Shown here: positions 35,846 to 44,463 of the stretch, piece by piece
How positions within the stretch are numbered: the first letter of the stretch is position 1
How the letters are laid out: the number at the start of each line of letters is the position of its first letter
Source: Micrococcales bacterium
GTDB taxonomy: Bacteria > Actinomycetota > Actinomycetes > S36-B12 > UBA10799
Length of the DNA: 64,000 nucleotides
Assembly: GCA_016719135.1 (NCBI GenBank)
Contig: JADKAV010000005.1
Span: 156,684-220,683, forward strand
Reading direction: 5' to 3'
Program-made: the position numbers and the translations under genes
The notes under the pieces: model-generated
What the model saw: only the letters and a program-made list of their open reading frames with translations
Told to the model about the DNA's origin: nothing
Database searches by the model: none

Positions 35846-36184
35846 ATGGCCGATTCCCCACCCGGAATGGCCCATCTATCGGACGACCGCCCGGAGAGTC
35901 AGATGCAACCGTCAGAAGCCGAGGAGATCGTCGGGCTGCTACGCCAGATGAGAGTCATGGCGCATGTCCACCCGACCGGGCTGCAGAAGAGCGCCATCCG
36001 CGTCGTTCTACCGGGGGGCAGAGAAGCGATTTGGGACGCGGACTCAGCTGCTGGACTCGAGGCACAGGTGCTGGCTGACGGAATGCTCGTGGGATTTGTT
36101 CCACTCATCGCTGGTTCTGAGGACTTCGACGCCCGCCAGAGTGCCGACGTAATCGCCCGCGCTGACTACGGTCCCCGCGCCTGA
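35846..36184 (+). CDS. Hypothetical protein
   Basis: A 112-residue soluble, acidic protein not recognised. Its core reads as a small alpha/beta fold (EIVGLLRQMRVMAHV ... SAIRVVLPGGREAIWDAD ... GMLVGFVPLIAGSEDFD). ATG 35846 is chosen for the GACATT hexamer 6 bases before; a later ATG at 35903 would give 93 residues. It is divergent from the heparinase-like gene and precedes a DUF4192 gene by about 100 bases. No function assigned. Confidence 0.6.
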   Translation: MADSPPGMAHLSDDRPESQMQPSEAEEIVGLLRQMRVMAHVHPTGLQKSAIRVVLPGGREAIWDADSAAGLEAQVLADGMLVGFVPLIAGSEDFDARQSADVIARADYGPRA

Positions 36185-36276
36185 GCCGGACGGAAGACCG
36201 GAATCGCGCTGCGGTCCATCGCGGACCTTCATCCACAGATTCGGTTGGGGGTCTGGTACCAGAACGCCTCAGCCAC

Positions 36277-36282
36277 GACCGT
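36277..36282 (+). promoter_or_regulatory. DUF4192 gene -10-like element
   Basis: GACCGT, 6 bases, ATG 36289. Confidence 0.35.
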
Positions 36283-36288
36283 TGATCC

Positions 36289-37284
36289 ATGCCCGTCACC
36301 ATTTCCAGCCCTGAAGCGGCCGTGGCCGCCACCCCCTACGTTCTCGGCTTCGCTCCGCGCGACTCGGTTGTTCTCCTGTTGAGCGGAGACGGTCCACATC
36401 TCGCGGTGCGGGTGGATCTGCCCGAGCGTGCAGATCTGAACTGGATCGCCACGATCCTTGCCGGGCTGCCCAACCCGTTGCCGTCCAAGACCGTTGTGCT
36501 CGCCTACGCAGACACGATGGCGGTGCCTCACACGACCGAGATCACCAAGTGGCTCGCCGATCTGCTGGTCGCCGTCACCGATCTGGTGGCGGTCCTGGTG
36601 ATCGGCGATGGCCGAGTACGGTCACTTTCCGAAGACGGCCCGCTCGGCCAGGAGTTGGACATTGATCTGGAGTCGCTGCGCGATCACCCGGTGATCGCCG
36701 AATGTGTGGCCCAAGGGATGACGTGTATGCCAGCGCGAGAGACCCTGGCCAGCACGTTGCTGCCGGTCGCCGACACGGTGGCGAGCCAGGTCGCGGATGC
36801 CTTGCGCACCGCAACGGCGCCCACGCAGGGATATGAGAAGGCACGGGCTGAACTCGAACAGCGCGCGCTGCACGTGTTGCTGTCGGGGAATCCGTTGGCG
36901 CCCGAAGACGTGGTGTGTGTGGCGCGGGCCTGTCGTGATGTGCACGTCCGTGACCCTCTGTTGGCGATCATTCTCGACGAGCATGCCCACGGACAGGTGA
37001 CGCTGGCACACGTGCGGACGAGGCTGTTGTACGCCATCACCCATCTTCCGGACACGGATGCTGCGCCCGTGGCGGCAACCATGGCGCTGATCGCCTGGGC
37101 CGATGGTGACGGGGCCGTGGCACTGATGGCCGCCGATCGGGCATGTGATCTGGAACCGACGAACACGCTGGCGCCTTTGGTCATTCACGCTTTGCAGCAC
37201 GGACTGCCGCCAAACACGTGGGCCTCGCTCACCGACGACATCCCGATGGAGGTGCTCAGGGGGCAGGTGAGGCGCAGCGCATAG
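36289..37284 (+). CDS. DUF4192 family protein
   Basis: A 331-residue protein of a family found mostly in actinobacteria, often near sigA as here. The N-terminal signature is clear: ISSPEAAVAATPYVLGFAPRDSVVLLLL-like start (in two parts, SPEAAVAATPYVLGF and APRDSVVLL). The C-terminal half is helical and shaped like repeat helices (LIAWADGDGAVALMAADRACDLEPTNTLAPL). The function is unknown. A 7-bp hairpin follows the stop. Confidence 0.88.
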   Translation: MPVTISSPEAAVAATPYVLGFAPRDSVVLLLSGDGPHLAVRVDLPERADLNWIATILAGLPNPLPSKTVVLAYADTMAVPHTTEITKWLADLLVAVTDLVAVLVIGDGRVRSLSEDGPLGQELDIDLESLRDHPVIAECVAQGMTCMPARETLASTLLPVADTVASQVADALRTATAPTQGYEKARAELEQRALHVLLSGNPLAPEDVVCVARACRDVHVRDPLLAIILDEHAHGQVTLAHVRTRLLYAITHLPDTDAAPVAATMALIAWADGDGAVALMAADRACDLEPTNTLAPLVIHALQHGLPPNTWASLTDDIPMEVLRGQVRRSA

Positions 37285-37311
37285 CGCGTATTCTTAGGAA
37301 CTCTCGACGTG

Positions 37312-37335
37312 CGGAGGTCGCTGTAAGCACCTCCG
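37312..37335 (+). terminator. Hairpin between DUF4192 gene and sigA
   Basis: CGGAGGT and ACCTCCG, with a further GC pair inside a 10-base loop. No T tract. It could end the DUF4192 transcript or lie in the sigA leader. Confidence 0.4.
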
Positions 37336-37459
37336 ACACGGGGATGTGCCATCGGGCATGTGCCGGGGGAATAGCCAGGGCGTGACAGAATGTTGTACTG
37401 GACGTAGCAGGTAGTGATGCTGCGAGAGCCCAACCCGATCCTCGACGAGAGGTTGTTAC

Positions 37460-38899
37460 GTGCCGACTGTTAAGTCGAAGAAAGCCCCAGCGGCTGCCAA
37501 ACCGGCGACGGCGAAGAAGGCTCCGGCCAAGACCGCCACGAAGGCCGCCGCCAAAGCAGAGCCGACCGCAAAGGCCTCGGCGAGCAACGGGGCCGCGAAG
37601 AAGGCTCCGGCCAAGAAGACCACGACGAAGGCTCCTGCTCGCAAGGCGGCCGCGACCAGTGCCAAACCCCCGGCCAAGAAGGCGCCTGCCAAGAAGGCCG
37701 CCACGGCGACGGCGACCACGCCGACTGCGCCTGCCAAAAAGGCGGCTGCCAAGCGGGCGCCTGCGAAGAAGGCTCCGGCCAAGAAAGCAGCAGCCAAGAA
37801 GGCCGGACAGACAGATGCGGTGAGCCCCGACGACCTGAAGAAGGCAGCGGAGTTGGAGCAGGATCTCGAGACGGATCTCAAGCAGGACCTCAAGAAGCTC
37901 GAGGACGAGAAGGAGAAGGAGCCCGGCACCTTCACGCTCTCCGATGCCGACGACACCGACGAACCGGTCGCCCAGGTCACTCAGGCCGGTGCCACGGCCG
38001 ACCCGGTCAAGGACTACTTGAAGCAGATCGGCAAGGTCCCGCTGCTCAACGCCGAGCAAGAAGTGGAGTTGGCCAAGCGTATCGAAGCCGGGCTGTTCGC
38101 CGAGGAGAAACTCGCCGACAACCCGGATCTGGACACCGAGACCCGGATCAAGCTCGAGTGGATCTCAGAGGATGGCCGCCGGGCCAAGAACCACCTGCTG
38201 GAGGCGAACCTTCGACTCGTGGTGAGCCTGGCGAAGCGGTACACCGGCCGTGGGATGTTGTTCCTGGACCTCATCCAGGAAGGCAACCTGGGGCTGATCC
38301 GCGCGGTCGAGAAGTTCGACTACACCAAGGGCTACAAGTTCTCGACGTACGCCACATGGTGGATCCGACAGGCGATCACGCGCGCGATGGCCGACCAGGC
38401 CCGCACCATCCGGATCCCGGTGCACATGGTCGAGGTCATCAACAAGCTGGCCCGTGTGCAGCGCCAGATGCTGCAGGACCTCGGTCGCGAACCAACCCCG
38501 GAAGAACTGGCCGCGGAACTGGACATGACCCCGGACAAGGTCGTCGAGGTGCAGAAGTACGGCCGTGAGCCCATCTCTTTGTCTACGCCGCTCGGCGAGG
38601 ACGGCGACAGTGAATTCGGGGATCTGATCGAGGACTCCGAGGCCATCGTGCCTGCGGACGCAGTGTCCTTCACCCTTCTCCAGGAGCAACTGGAATCGGT
38701 GCTCGACACGCTTTCCGAGCGCGAGGCCGGCGTTGTCCGTATGCGCTTCGGCCTCTCGGACGGTCAGCCGAAGACTCTCGACGAGATCGGCAAGGTCTAC
38801 GGGGTGACTCGTGAGCGCATCCGACAGATCGAGTCGAAGACGATGAGCAAACTTCGTCACCCTTCGCGAAGCCAGGTACTGCGCGACTATCTCGACTGA
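37460..38899 (+). CDS. sigA: Principal RNA polymerase sigma factor
   Basis: The housekeeping sigma-70 factor (HrdB/SigA/RpoD). The 479-residue protein begins with about 115 residues of Lys/Ala/Pro-rich repeats (KKAPAKK-type), then an acidic linker, region 1.2 (DPVKDYLKQIGKVPLL), region 2 (FLDLIQEGNLGLIRAVEKFD; YKFSTYATWWIRQAITRA) for the -10, region 3, and region 4.2 (TLDEIGKVYGVTRERIRQIE) for the -35. GTG 37460 follows GAGAGG by 8 bases. The basic N-terminal extension is typical of actinobacterial group 1 factors. It converges with a secreted protein gene. Confidence 0.98.
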   Translation: MPTVKSKKAPAAAKPATAKKAPAKTATKAAAKAEPTAKASASNGAAKKAPAKKTTTKAPARKAAATSAKPPAKKAPAKKAATATATTPTAPAKKAAAKRAPAKKAPAKKAAAKKAGQTDAVSPDDLKKAAELEQDLETDLKQDLKKLEDEKEKEPGTFTLSDADDTDEPVAQVTQAGATADPVKDYLKQIGKVPLLNAEQEVELAKRIEAGLFAEEKLADNPDLDTETRIKLEWISEDGRRAKNHLLEANLRLVVSLAKRYTGRGMLFLDLIQEGNLGLIRAVEKFDYTKGYKFSTYATWWIRQAITRAMADQARTIRIPVHMVEVINKLARVQRQMLQDLGREPTPEELAAELDMTPDKVVEVQKYGREPISLSTPLGEDGDSEFGDLIEDSEAIVPADAVSFTLLQEQLESVLDTLSEREAGVVRMRFGLSDGQPKTLDEIGKVYGVTRERIRQIESKTMSKLRHPSRSQVLRDYLD

Positions 38900-38906
38900 G
38901 ACCGGC

Positions 38907-41162
38907 TCAGCGCGGCATGCGGAAACGGGTCGTGCGGCTTTGCCCGCTGCGCCCGGCCTCCGAGTCGGCGACCACGTAGAACCAGTAGGTGCGTCCTCGT
39001 TTCACTTTGATGCGGGTCGTCTGACTGGTGGTACTGCGCACGCGTTTGAACGATGCGCCGTTCGTCGAACGGTAGACGAGGTAGGCCGAGACGGGCTCGC
39101 CGAGTTCTTCAGACGCCCGCCAGTGCACTCGGAGCTTGCGCTTGGTTACCTTCGTGACCCGGGGTTTGCCCGGGGGATCTGGTGCGATGTCTTCGGCGGC
39201 TCCCTCATCTGCAGCCGGTGCCTGGTAGACCGGCGCCGGTTGGGTGGGTGTTGGTGACGTCCCCGGAATTCCCGGTGCAATAGGAGTTGGCGACGTCGTG
39301 GATGGCTGGGGCGTTGGCGACGTCGTGGATGGCTGGGGCGTCGGAGACGTCGTGGATGGCTCGGGTGTCGGAGATGTCGGACTCGGCGACGGCTCTTGCG
39401 GTTCGCTGATAGTGAAGTCCGGTCCGGATGCCCATGCCAGGGGTTTGGTTTGGCCATCGAGTGGCCGGACCCGCCAGCGGTATTCCCCGGGGTAGAGAGG
39501 CGCGACTGCTGTGCTGTAGGCGAGGTTGTCGGTTTCCACGTTGGCAGACCTAGCCCAAGTCCCAGTCGTGAACTGAATCTGATAATTCTTGACGCCTCCC
39601 GGCGTGGAGGCGGGGTATACAGCCCGCGCTGAGGTGAGTGCGTCGCCCCATCGCAGAAGGACGTTTTGGTCATCGTCGAACGTTGTGGCCGTGAGGTCGA
39701 GAACGGGCTCGCTGCGTTTGCTGAAGCGACCCACGTAGCGCAAGTCGTTGATCGCCGCAGAGTCAGCCAACCGGCACTTGACCTCGCTCTGGCTCGGGTC
39801 CAGTGGGTCATATCTGCAGGGCATCGCGAACCAGTAGTAGGTGCCAGCTGGCCCGTTGTCGTCATAGGTCTCTGGAGGTACGAAAACCGCACCGCGCGTG
39901 CGGTATTCCGCAACCCGGTTGGTGAAGTCCCTGTCTAACGCGATGACGACGCGGTAGGCCACAGCTCCGTCGGCGGGCTCCCAACTCAATACGGGGACAT
40001 CTGAATCGATCCCGGTCAGGTTCCGGGGGACGACAGGATCGAACAGTGAACCGGAGCCGGCTATCGGATCGGTCGGGGTGAAAACCAGCATCCCCGGCGC
40101 TGCCTCGCCTGGCTCGCGTCGCTCATCCGACCACATTCCGTACACCGGCGTCGTCCCGATCGCCGGATAATCGGGCTCCACGGTTGCGTCGACCGCACGT
40201 ACCCGCACCGAGTACCCCTTGTGCGCCTCGATCGGGAACCTGACGACAAAGAACTGTGCAATCGCCTCGGGGTCTGTCGGGGCGGAACCGGCGATGGTGA
40301 ACGTCCGGGGGTCACCCCCGGCGGATTCGATCTCGGCAGCGAACGGAGCCACAATCTGACTTTCGCCAGTTGCGTCCATGAACCGCACGTAGACCAGATC
40401 CCCGGTGCGTCCGTCCGTCGATTCGATAGCTATCTGATCAGGGGCTGGTTCGCTCCAGGCAGTGGCATCCGTCCATGCGCGGATCGGGGACATTATCCCG
40501 TCGCAGGGGTCGAGGGCGTCCCGGCGGACATAAGCGTTTTCATATGCCGGTGCCACCACGGTATGAGGGGTTGTACAGGTTATGGTTTCGTCCGGGGAAT
40601 TGGTGGGGGTGAGTTGAAGTTGGTAGTACGCGGCTCCCGGCACCGGATCCCAGGTGATTGCGATGTCGTTAAGAGCCGGTGTGCTACCACCCGTGAGCAG
40701 TCGAACGTTCTCTACTCGGGAAGCTGGTTCATCTGCTTGGACGCCCGTTGCCTCGTCAAGGTTGGTCCAGCGCCGGGTGAACGTCTCGGAGGCACTCCAT
40801 TCTCCCCTCGCGCCATCCGTGCCGACCGCGCGCACATGCCAGTAGTGTGTCTTGGCCGCGTAGCTGAACGTCGGTACGTAGGTCGTGCCGTAGACAGGTC
40901 GAGGTTGGGCGACTCCGACCGGATCGGTAGGCAAGCGAGGATCTGTCACCGTGACGAACTGGTCATCGAGGGCGACCTCGATCTCGTAGTACGCAGCCTC
41001 TGCGACCGGATCCCACGAGAACAACGGCTGATCCACGGTGGCTCCGGCCGTAGGCGTCAGTAGTGTTGGAGCAGGCAATGGCGCTGCGTTGGCGGTCATG
41101 GGTACGAGCGCCAGCACCAGGGCGACGACGAAGAGCCAGGCGCTCGTCCACATCGGTCTCAT
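38907..41162 (-). CDS. Secreted fibronectin type III-like repeat protein, larger
   Basis: A 751-residue exported protein with a signal peptide (1-26, ending ANA-AP). Several Fn3-like domains are marked by FSWDPVAEAAYYEIEVALD, ITWDPVPGAAYYQLQLTP and LSWEPADGAVAYRVVIALDR, then a Pro/Thr/Ser linker with three 9-residue repeats (TTSPTPxPS), and a last Fn3 domain ending TYWFYVVADSEAGRSG. It has no catalytic motif. ATG 41162 is preferred because GGGGAG lies 5 bases before; an ATG at 41183 overlaps the upstream stop. It is the second gene of a pair with a paralogue and probably binds glycans or wall. Confidence 0.82.
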   Translation of the reverse strand: MRPMWTSAWLFVVALVLALVPMTANAAPLPAPTLLTPTAGATVDQPLFSWDPVAEAAYYEIEVALDDQFVTVTDPRLPTDPVGVAQPRPVYGTTYVPTFSYAAKTHYWHVRAVGTDGARGEWSASETFTRRWTNLDEATGVQADEPASRVENVRLLTGGSTPALNDIAITWDPVPGAAYYQLQLTPTNSPDETITCTTPHTVVAPAYENAYVRRDALDPCDGIMSPIRAWTDATAWSEPAPDQIAIESTDGRTGDLVYVRFMDATGESQIVAPFAAEIESAGGDPRTFTIAGSAPTDPEAIAQFFVVRFPIEAHKGYSVRVRAVDATVEPDYPAIGTTPVYGMWSDERREPGEAAPGMLVFTPTDPIAGSGSLFDPVVPRNLTGIDSDVPVLSWEPADGAVAYRVVIALDRDFTNRVAEYRTRGAVFVPPETYDDNGPAGTYYWFAMPCRYDPLDPSQSEVKCRLADSAAINDLRYVGRFSKRSEPVLDLTATTFDDDQNVLLRWGDALTSARAVYPASTPGGVKNYQIQFTTGTWARSANVETDNLAYSTAVAPLYPGEYRWRVRPLDGQTKPLAWASGPDFTISEPQEPSPSPTSPTPEPSTTSPTPQPSTTSPTPQPSTTSPTPIAPGIPGTSPTPTQPAPVYQAPAADEGAAEDIAPDPPGKPRVTKVTKRKLRVHWRASEELGEPVSAYLVYRSTNGASFKRVRSTTSQTTRIKVKRGRTYWFYVVADSEAGRSGQSRTTRFRMPR
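39286..39366 (-). repeat. Three 27-bp repeats in the Pro/Thr linker
   Basis: Three consecutive 27-base units (39286, 39313, 39340) encode TTSPTPQPS-type repeats of the secreted Fn3-like protein. They are nearly identical and so could vary in number. Confidence 0.85.
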
Positions 41163-41179
41163 GGAAACTCCCCGTTCTT

Positions 41180-42967
41180 TCATCGCCGCACGAACACCTT
41201 GCTCGGTGGACTCTCGCCAGCGGCATTGTTCGCGGTCACCATGAACCAGTACCGCGTTCCTTTGCGCACGCGGAATGCGGCGCGGTTGTTCTTGACCTTG
41301 GTGAGTGGCTTCCAGCGTTTCCCCTTGGTCGAGTAGTAGACCGAGTAGTCGGTGACAGGAAAGAAGCGTGATTTGGGTGTACGCCACAGCAGAGTGACGC
41401 GAGTCGGAGATCGGAAGGCTTTCAGCGCGACCGGGTTGGCGGAGACGGCGATCGGCGTGCGGACCGAACGTTCATTGCTCCACGGACGTGCTTGTCCGCT
41501 GCCGTCGACGACGCGAATCCGCCATTTGTAACGCTGCCCAAAATCGAGGCCCAGAGGTAGAATCTGAGGAAGATCCGTGCTCGTAACGGTCTCGGGCCAG
41601 TCGCCGTTCTTGGTTCGGACTTGGAACTCGTAGTGGTCGATCCCACCCACCGAACCAGTCCGGTCGCCAAGCTTCTTGTTGCTCCGCGTGGCGGTTTCAG
41701 AGAATGGTTTCCACGGGAAGCGCGTCCATGGCCGAAGCGACTTATTGGCCGATTGGGTCCTGGGTTGCGCAGAGTATTTCTTGCATGAACGATAGGTTCC
41801 AGAGCGATTGACGACCCGGTTCGAGGAAACGCATCCGGGCTCGCTGCCGTCAGACTCGCCGCTGTCAGACTCGCCGCTGTCAACGAATCTGCAGGGCACC
41901 ACGTACCAGAAATACGACCGAGCGTTGTCCTCTGGAATACGCTCCAAAGGAATGAGTCGGGTATTGGTTGTGTAGTAGTGCCCCACCTCGGTCGTGAAGT
42001 CCCGATCGACTGACAGCACGACCTTGTATGAGTCCGCCCAGTTCACCGCGTTCCATTTGAGCAACGGGGCGTCCACGAACATTTTTCCATCGGACGGGCC
42101 GGTCAATGTGGCAGGCAATTGTGCGTCAGTCCCGACGACTTTGCCTTGTACCTCGAACATTATCGGATTCGGCTGGGGGTGCGCCTCTGATCGCGCCTCG
42201 TCCGACCACAGCGAATACAACTCCGTTGAGCCGTCGGACAGCACGTCGACCGCCCGGATTCGCATCCAGTAGGCACCACCCTCTTCCAGATCGCAGCCTA
42301 GAGATCGTGCGTCCTCGATGAGTGCCACACCCTGAAGGGGCAGACTGACGGGTTCGGCATTGGGTGTCAGCACGGTGTGTGGCGTAATGCAGATCGCGTC
42401 TGGTTCGAACCCAAAGGGCGGGATGAGGTCAGGGTCGTACCGCTCGAGTTTGTCGAACTGAACGACGTAGTACGAGGCATCCGCAACCGGTTCCCACCGG
42501 ATGGTGATCGCGTTGTACGGGACTTGCAGACCCTGCTCGGGTCCGAAGTCCTCGACCGTGACGTTGTCGACTCGTGCGACCTCTTGCCGGCCGGACCCGG
42601 CATCTGGTACCAGCCACCTACGGGTGAAGACGCGCTCCTTCGACCATCCAGAGGTGAAAGGTGCGATAGTCCTGACCCGCCACCAGTAAGACGCCGCTGG
42701 CCAGGTCTTCGTGTCTATGAAGCGGGTCGCCGGGGTCTCAATAGTCTTCACCACGTTGGTGAAGCGTCGATCTTGAGCGATCTGCAGTTGATAGCTGGTC
42801 GCACCTCTCACCGGCGTCCAACGGAAGTCCGCATGATTGACCACCTTGTGGTTGGATGGCGCTTTGGGCCTTGGACTTTGGGCCGGATTGGGTCGAGCAA
42901 CAACAGTCCCTGCCATGCTCAACAAAAGGCCCAGTGAGACGAGCAGCACAGCCAGTCGACGCGGCAT
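41180..42967 (-). CDS. Secreted fibronectin type III-like repeat protein, smaller
   Basis: A 595-residue exported protein, paralogue of the gene that follows it. Signal peptide 1-25 (RRLAVLLVSLGLLLSMAG, cut near VVA-RP), then Fn3-like domains with FRWTPVRGATSYQLQIAQDR, IRWEPVADASYYVVQFD and LKWNAVNWADSYKVVLSVDR, and a final domain ending TRYWFMVTANNAAGESPPS. It lacks the Pro/Thr linker of its partner but has an SDSGESDSGESDGSE insert. ATG 42967 follows GACAGT by 7 bases; GTG 43000 would precede that hexamer. The two genes are probably co-transcribed. Confidence 0.82.
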   Translation of the reverse strand: MPRRLAVLLVSLGLLLSMAGTVVARPNPAQSPRPKAPSNHKVVNHADFRWTPVRGATSYQLQIAQDRRFTNVVKTIETPATRFIDTKTWPAASYWWRVRTIAPFTSGWSKERVFTRRWLVPDAGSGRQEVARVDNVTVEDFGPEQGLQVPYNAITIRWEPVADASYYVVQFDKLERYDPDLIPPFGFEPDAICITPHTVLTPNAEPVSLPLQGVALIEDARSLGCDLEEGGAYWMRIRAVDVLSDGSTELYSLWSDEARSEAHPQPNPIMFEVQGKVVGTDAQLPATLTGPSDGKMFVDAPLLKWNAVNWADSYKVVLSVDRDFTTEVGHYYTTNTRLIPLERIPEDNARSYFWYVVPCRFVDSGESDSGESDGSEPGCVSSNRVVNRSGTYRSCKKYSAQPRTQSANKSLRPWTRFPWKPFSETATRSNKKLGDRTGSVGGIDHYEFQVRTKNGDWPETVTSTDLPQILPLGLDFGQRYKWRIRVVDGSGQARPWSNERSVRTPIAVSANPVALKAFRSPTRVTLLWRTPKSRFFPVTDYSVYYSTKGKRWKPLTKVKNNRAAFRVRKGTRYWFMVTANNAAGESPPSKVFVRR

Positions 42968-42974
42968 CGCCGAA

Positions 42975-42980
42975 ACTGTC
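42975..42980 (-). promoter_or_regulatory. -10-like element of the Fn3 protein pair
   Basis: GACAGT (minus strand), 7 bases, ATG 42967. Confidence 0.4.
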
Positions 42981-43085
42981 ACCCGCGGTAGTGAGACCAC
43001 GCTTCCACTTCGGCACGAATGGCCAATTCCTTGATGTGAAGCGCCGCCTGCTGCTCCGCCTGGGTGGCCTGCCCGCGACGGCCCC

Positions 43086-43091
43086 TAGACT
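43086..43091 (+). promoter_or_regulatory. -10 element of enoyl-CoA hydratase-family gene
   Basis: TAGACT, 8 bases, GTG 43100. A good hexamer, one base further out than most in this window. Confidence 0.45.
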
Positions 43092-43099
43092 CGGTGATC

Positions 43100-43876
43100 G
43101 TGAGCGAATGGACATGTCAGACCGACGGTGCCGTGATGCGGATGACGTTCTGTGACCCGGATAGCCGCAACCGGCTGACCACTCCCATGCTGGAAGAGGC
43201 CCGAGCTTTGCTCACCGAAGCGGTCATCGACGGCGTGCGAGTGGTGATCTTGCGCGCGGAGCCGGTGAAGGGGACCTGGTCCAGCGGCCACGACATCAGC
43301 GAAATTCCGTCCGAGGTGACCGAACATACATGGGCGAACCCGTTGGAGGGGTTTCTCGAGTACTTCCGCCGGCTTCCGATCGCCACCATCGCCGAAGTGG
43401 GAGGAGACGTCTGGGGCGGCGCGTGCGAACTTGTGCTCAGTTGCGACCTGATCGTGGCTACCGCTGACACGAGAATGGCCGTAACTCCGGCGAAACTCGG
43501 AGTCGGATATCCTCCCTCGGGGGTTGCCCGATTCCTTGCCTGTCTGCCGGCCCAGGTCGTGGCGCGCATGTTTCTCACCGCCGAACCGATCACCATGCAG
43601 ACGGCCTTCGAACTCGGCGCGATCACGCAAATCGTCGGGCAGGAGAGCGACTTGGAGCCCGCAGCGCGCCTCTGGGCGGACAAGATCATCCGAAATGCGC
43701 CCTTGACGATCGCGGCCACGAAAGCGGCGCTGGCCGAACTGTCCGACGCGCATCTGCCGCCGGAGGTTGCCAGTCGGGTCGACGAAACGGTGGCACGTGC
43801 GTGGACGAGTCAGGATCTTGCCGAGGGGATCAAGGCCTTCAGCGAGCGACGTCGCCCCGACTTTCAGGGGCGGTAA
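43100..43876 (+). CDS. Enoyl-CoA hydratase/isomerase family, methylmalonyl-CoA decarboxylase-like
   Basis: A 258-residue crotonase-fold protein. The oxyanion-hole segments are TWSSGHDISEIP and EVGGDVWGGACELVLSCDLIVA. The SSGHDI form and the absence of the two hydratase glutamates point to the methylmalonyl-CoA decarboxylase branch (YgfG-like), which would give propionyl-CoA, rather than to beta-oxidation. That substrate is inferred. GTG 43100 is chosen from the TAGACT hexamer. No related gene lies next to it. Confidence 0.8.
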   Translation: MSEWTCQTDGAVMRMTFCDPDSRNRLTTPMLEEARALLTEAVIDGVRVVILRAEPVKGTWSSGHDISEIPSEVTEHTWANPLEGFLEYFRRLPIATIAEVGGDVWGGACELVLSCDLIVATADTRMAVTPAKLGVGYPPSGVARFLACLPAQVVARMFLTAEPITMQTAFELGAITQIVGQESDLEPAARLWADKIIRNAPLTIAATKAALAELSDAHLPPEVASRVDETVARAWTSQDLAEGIKAFSERRRPDFQGR

Positions 43877-44088
43877 CCACGCCAACTACCGGCGTTTTCT
43901 GGAGTCTGGACGCGCGGGGTCACCGCTGGAATGTTGATCGTGCCTGCAATGACTTTCGGTGAGAAGAGCAACATAGGGTCGACTTTTCACAGAACCTTCG
44001 GGGAATGCGAGTCGCTAGGCTCTCCAGCCGCGCCTCACCCACAGTCCCGTTCCACCTGAGAACGGGTGGAACGGACAACCGACTGGCC

Positions 44089-44292
44089 CTAGTTCGAGTC
44101 GGCCAGGCTCTCGGTCTCGTCCTGGATGTGCGCGGCCAAAGGTGTCAGTGCGGGGAGGTGCTTGCGTGCGTGGTGTCCGCAGAACAGAAGTTCCCCACCT
44201 TTGGACAACGTGACTCGGACGTACGCCTGCGCGCCGCACCGGTCGCAGCGGTCGCTGGCCGTTAGAGGGCTCGGGGACAGTGTGGTTACCAC
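44089..44292 (-). CDS. DUF7455-type small zinc-ribbon protein
   Basis: A 67-residue protein with LTASDRCDRCGAQAYVRVTL and a later CGHHARKH, giving a CxxC...CxxH set likely to hold zinc. Small proteins of this type sit between sigA and parE in many actinobacteria; function is unknown. The start GTG 44292 is used because AAGGAGG lies 8 bases before it; the GTG at 44301 is inside that ribosome-binding site. It is divergent from parE. Confidence 0.88.
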   Translation of the reverse strand: MVTTLSPSPLTASDRCDRCGAQAYVRVTLSKGGELLFCGHHARKHLPALTPLAAHIQDETESLADSN

Positions 44293-44434
44293 TGGAACCA
44301 CCTCCTTCTCACAGTTTACGTCGTTGGCCTACACCGTACTTAACACTGTTGCAGGGTCCTGGGATTCCCGCATGTAGAGATCGCGCGTTTCGCCGCCAGC
44401 GAATCCTTCCCCTCACCAGGGTGGTTAAACGTAG

Positions 44435-44457
44435 TTGTCGTACCCGGGCTCTAGTGT
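44435..44457 (+). promoter_or_regulatory. parE promoter with PafBC-like element
   Basis: TTGTCG (44435-44440), 11 bases, TAGTGT (44452-44457), 6 bases, GTG 44464. The spacing equals that at recA, and the first nine bases (TTGTCGTAC) are the same as there. Confidence 0.5.
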
Positions 44458-44463
44458 GGACAG

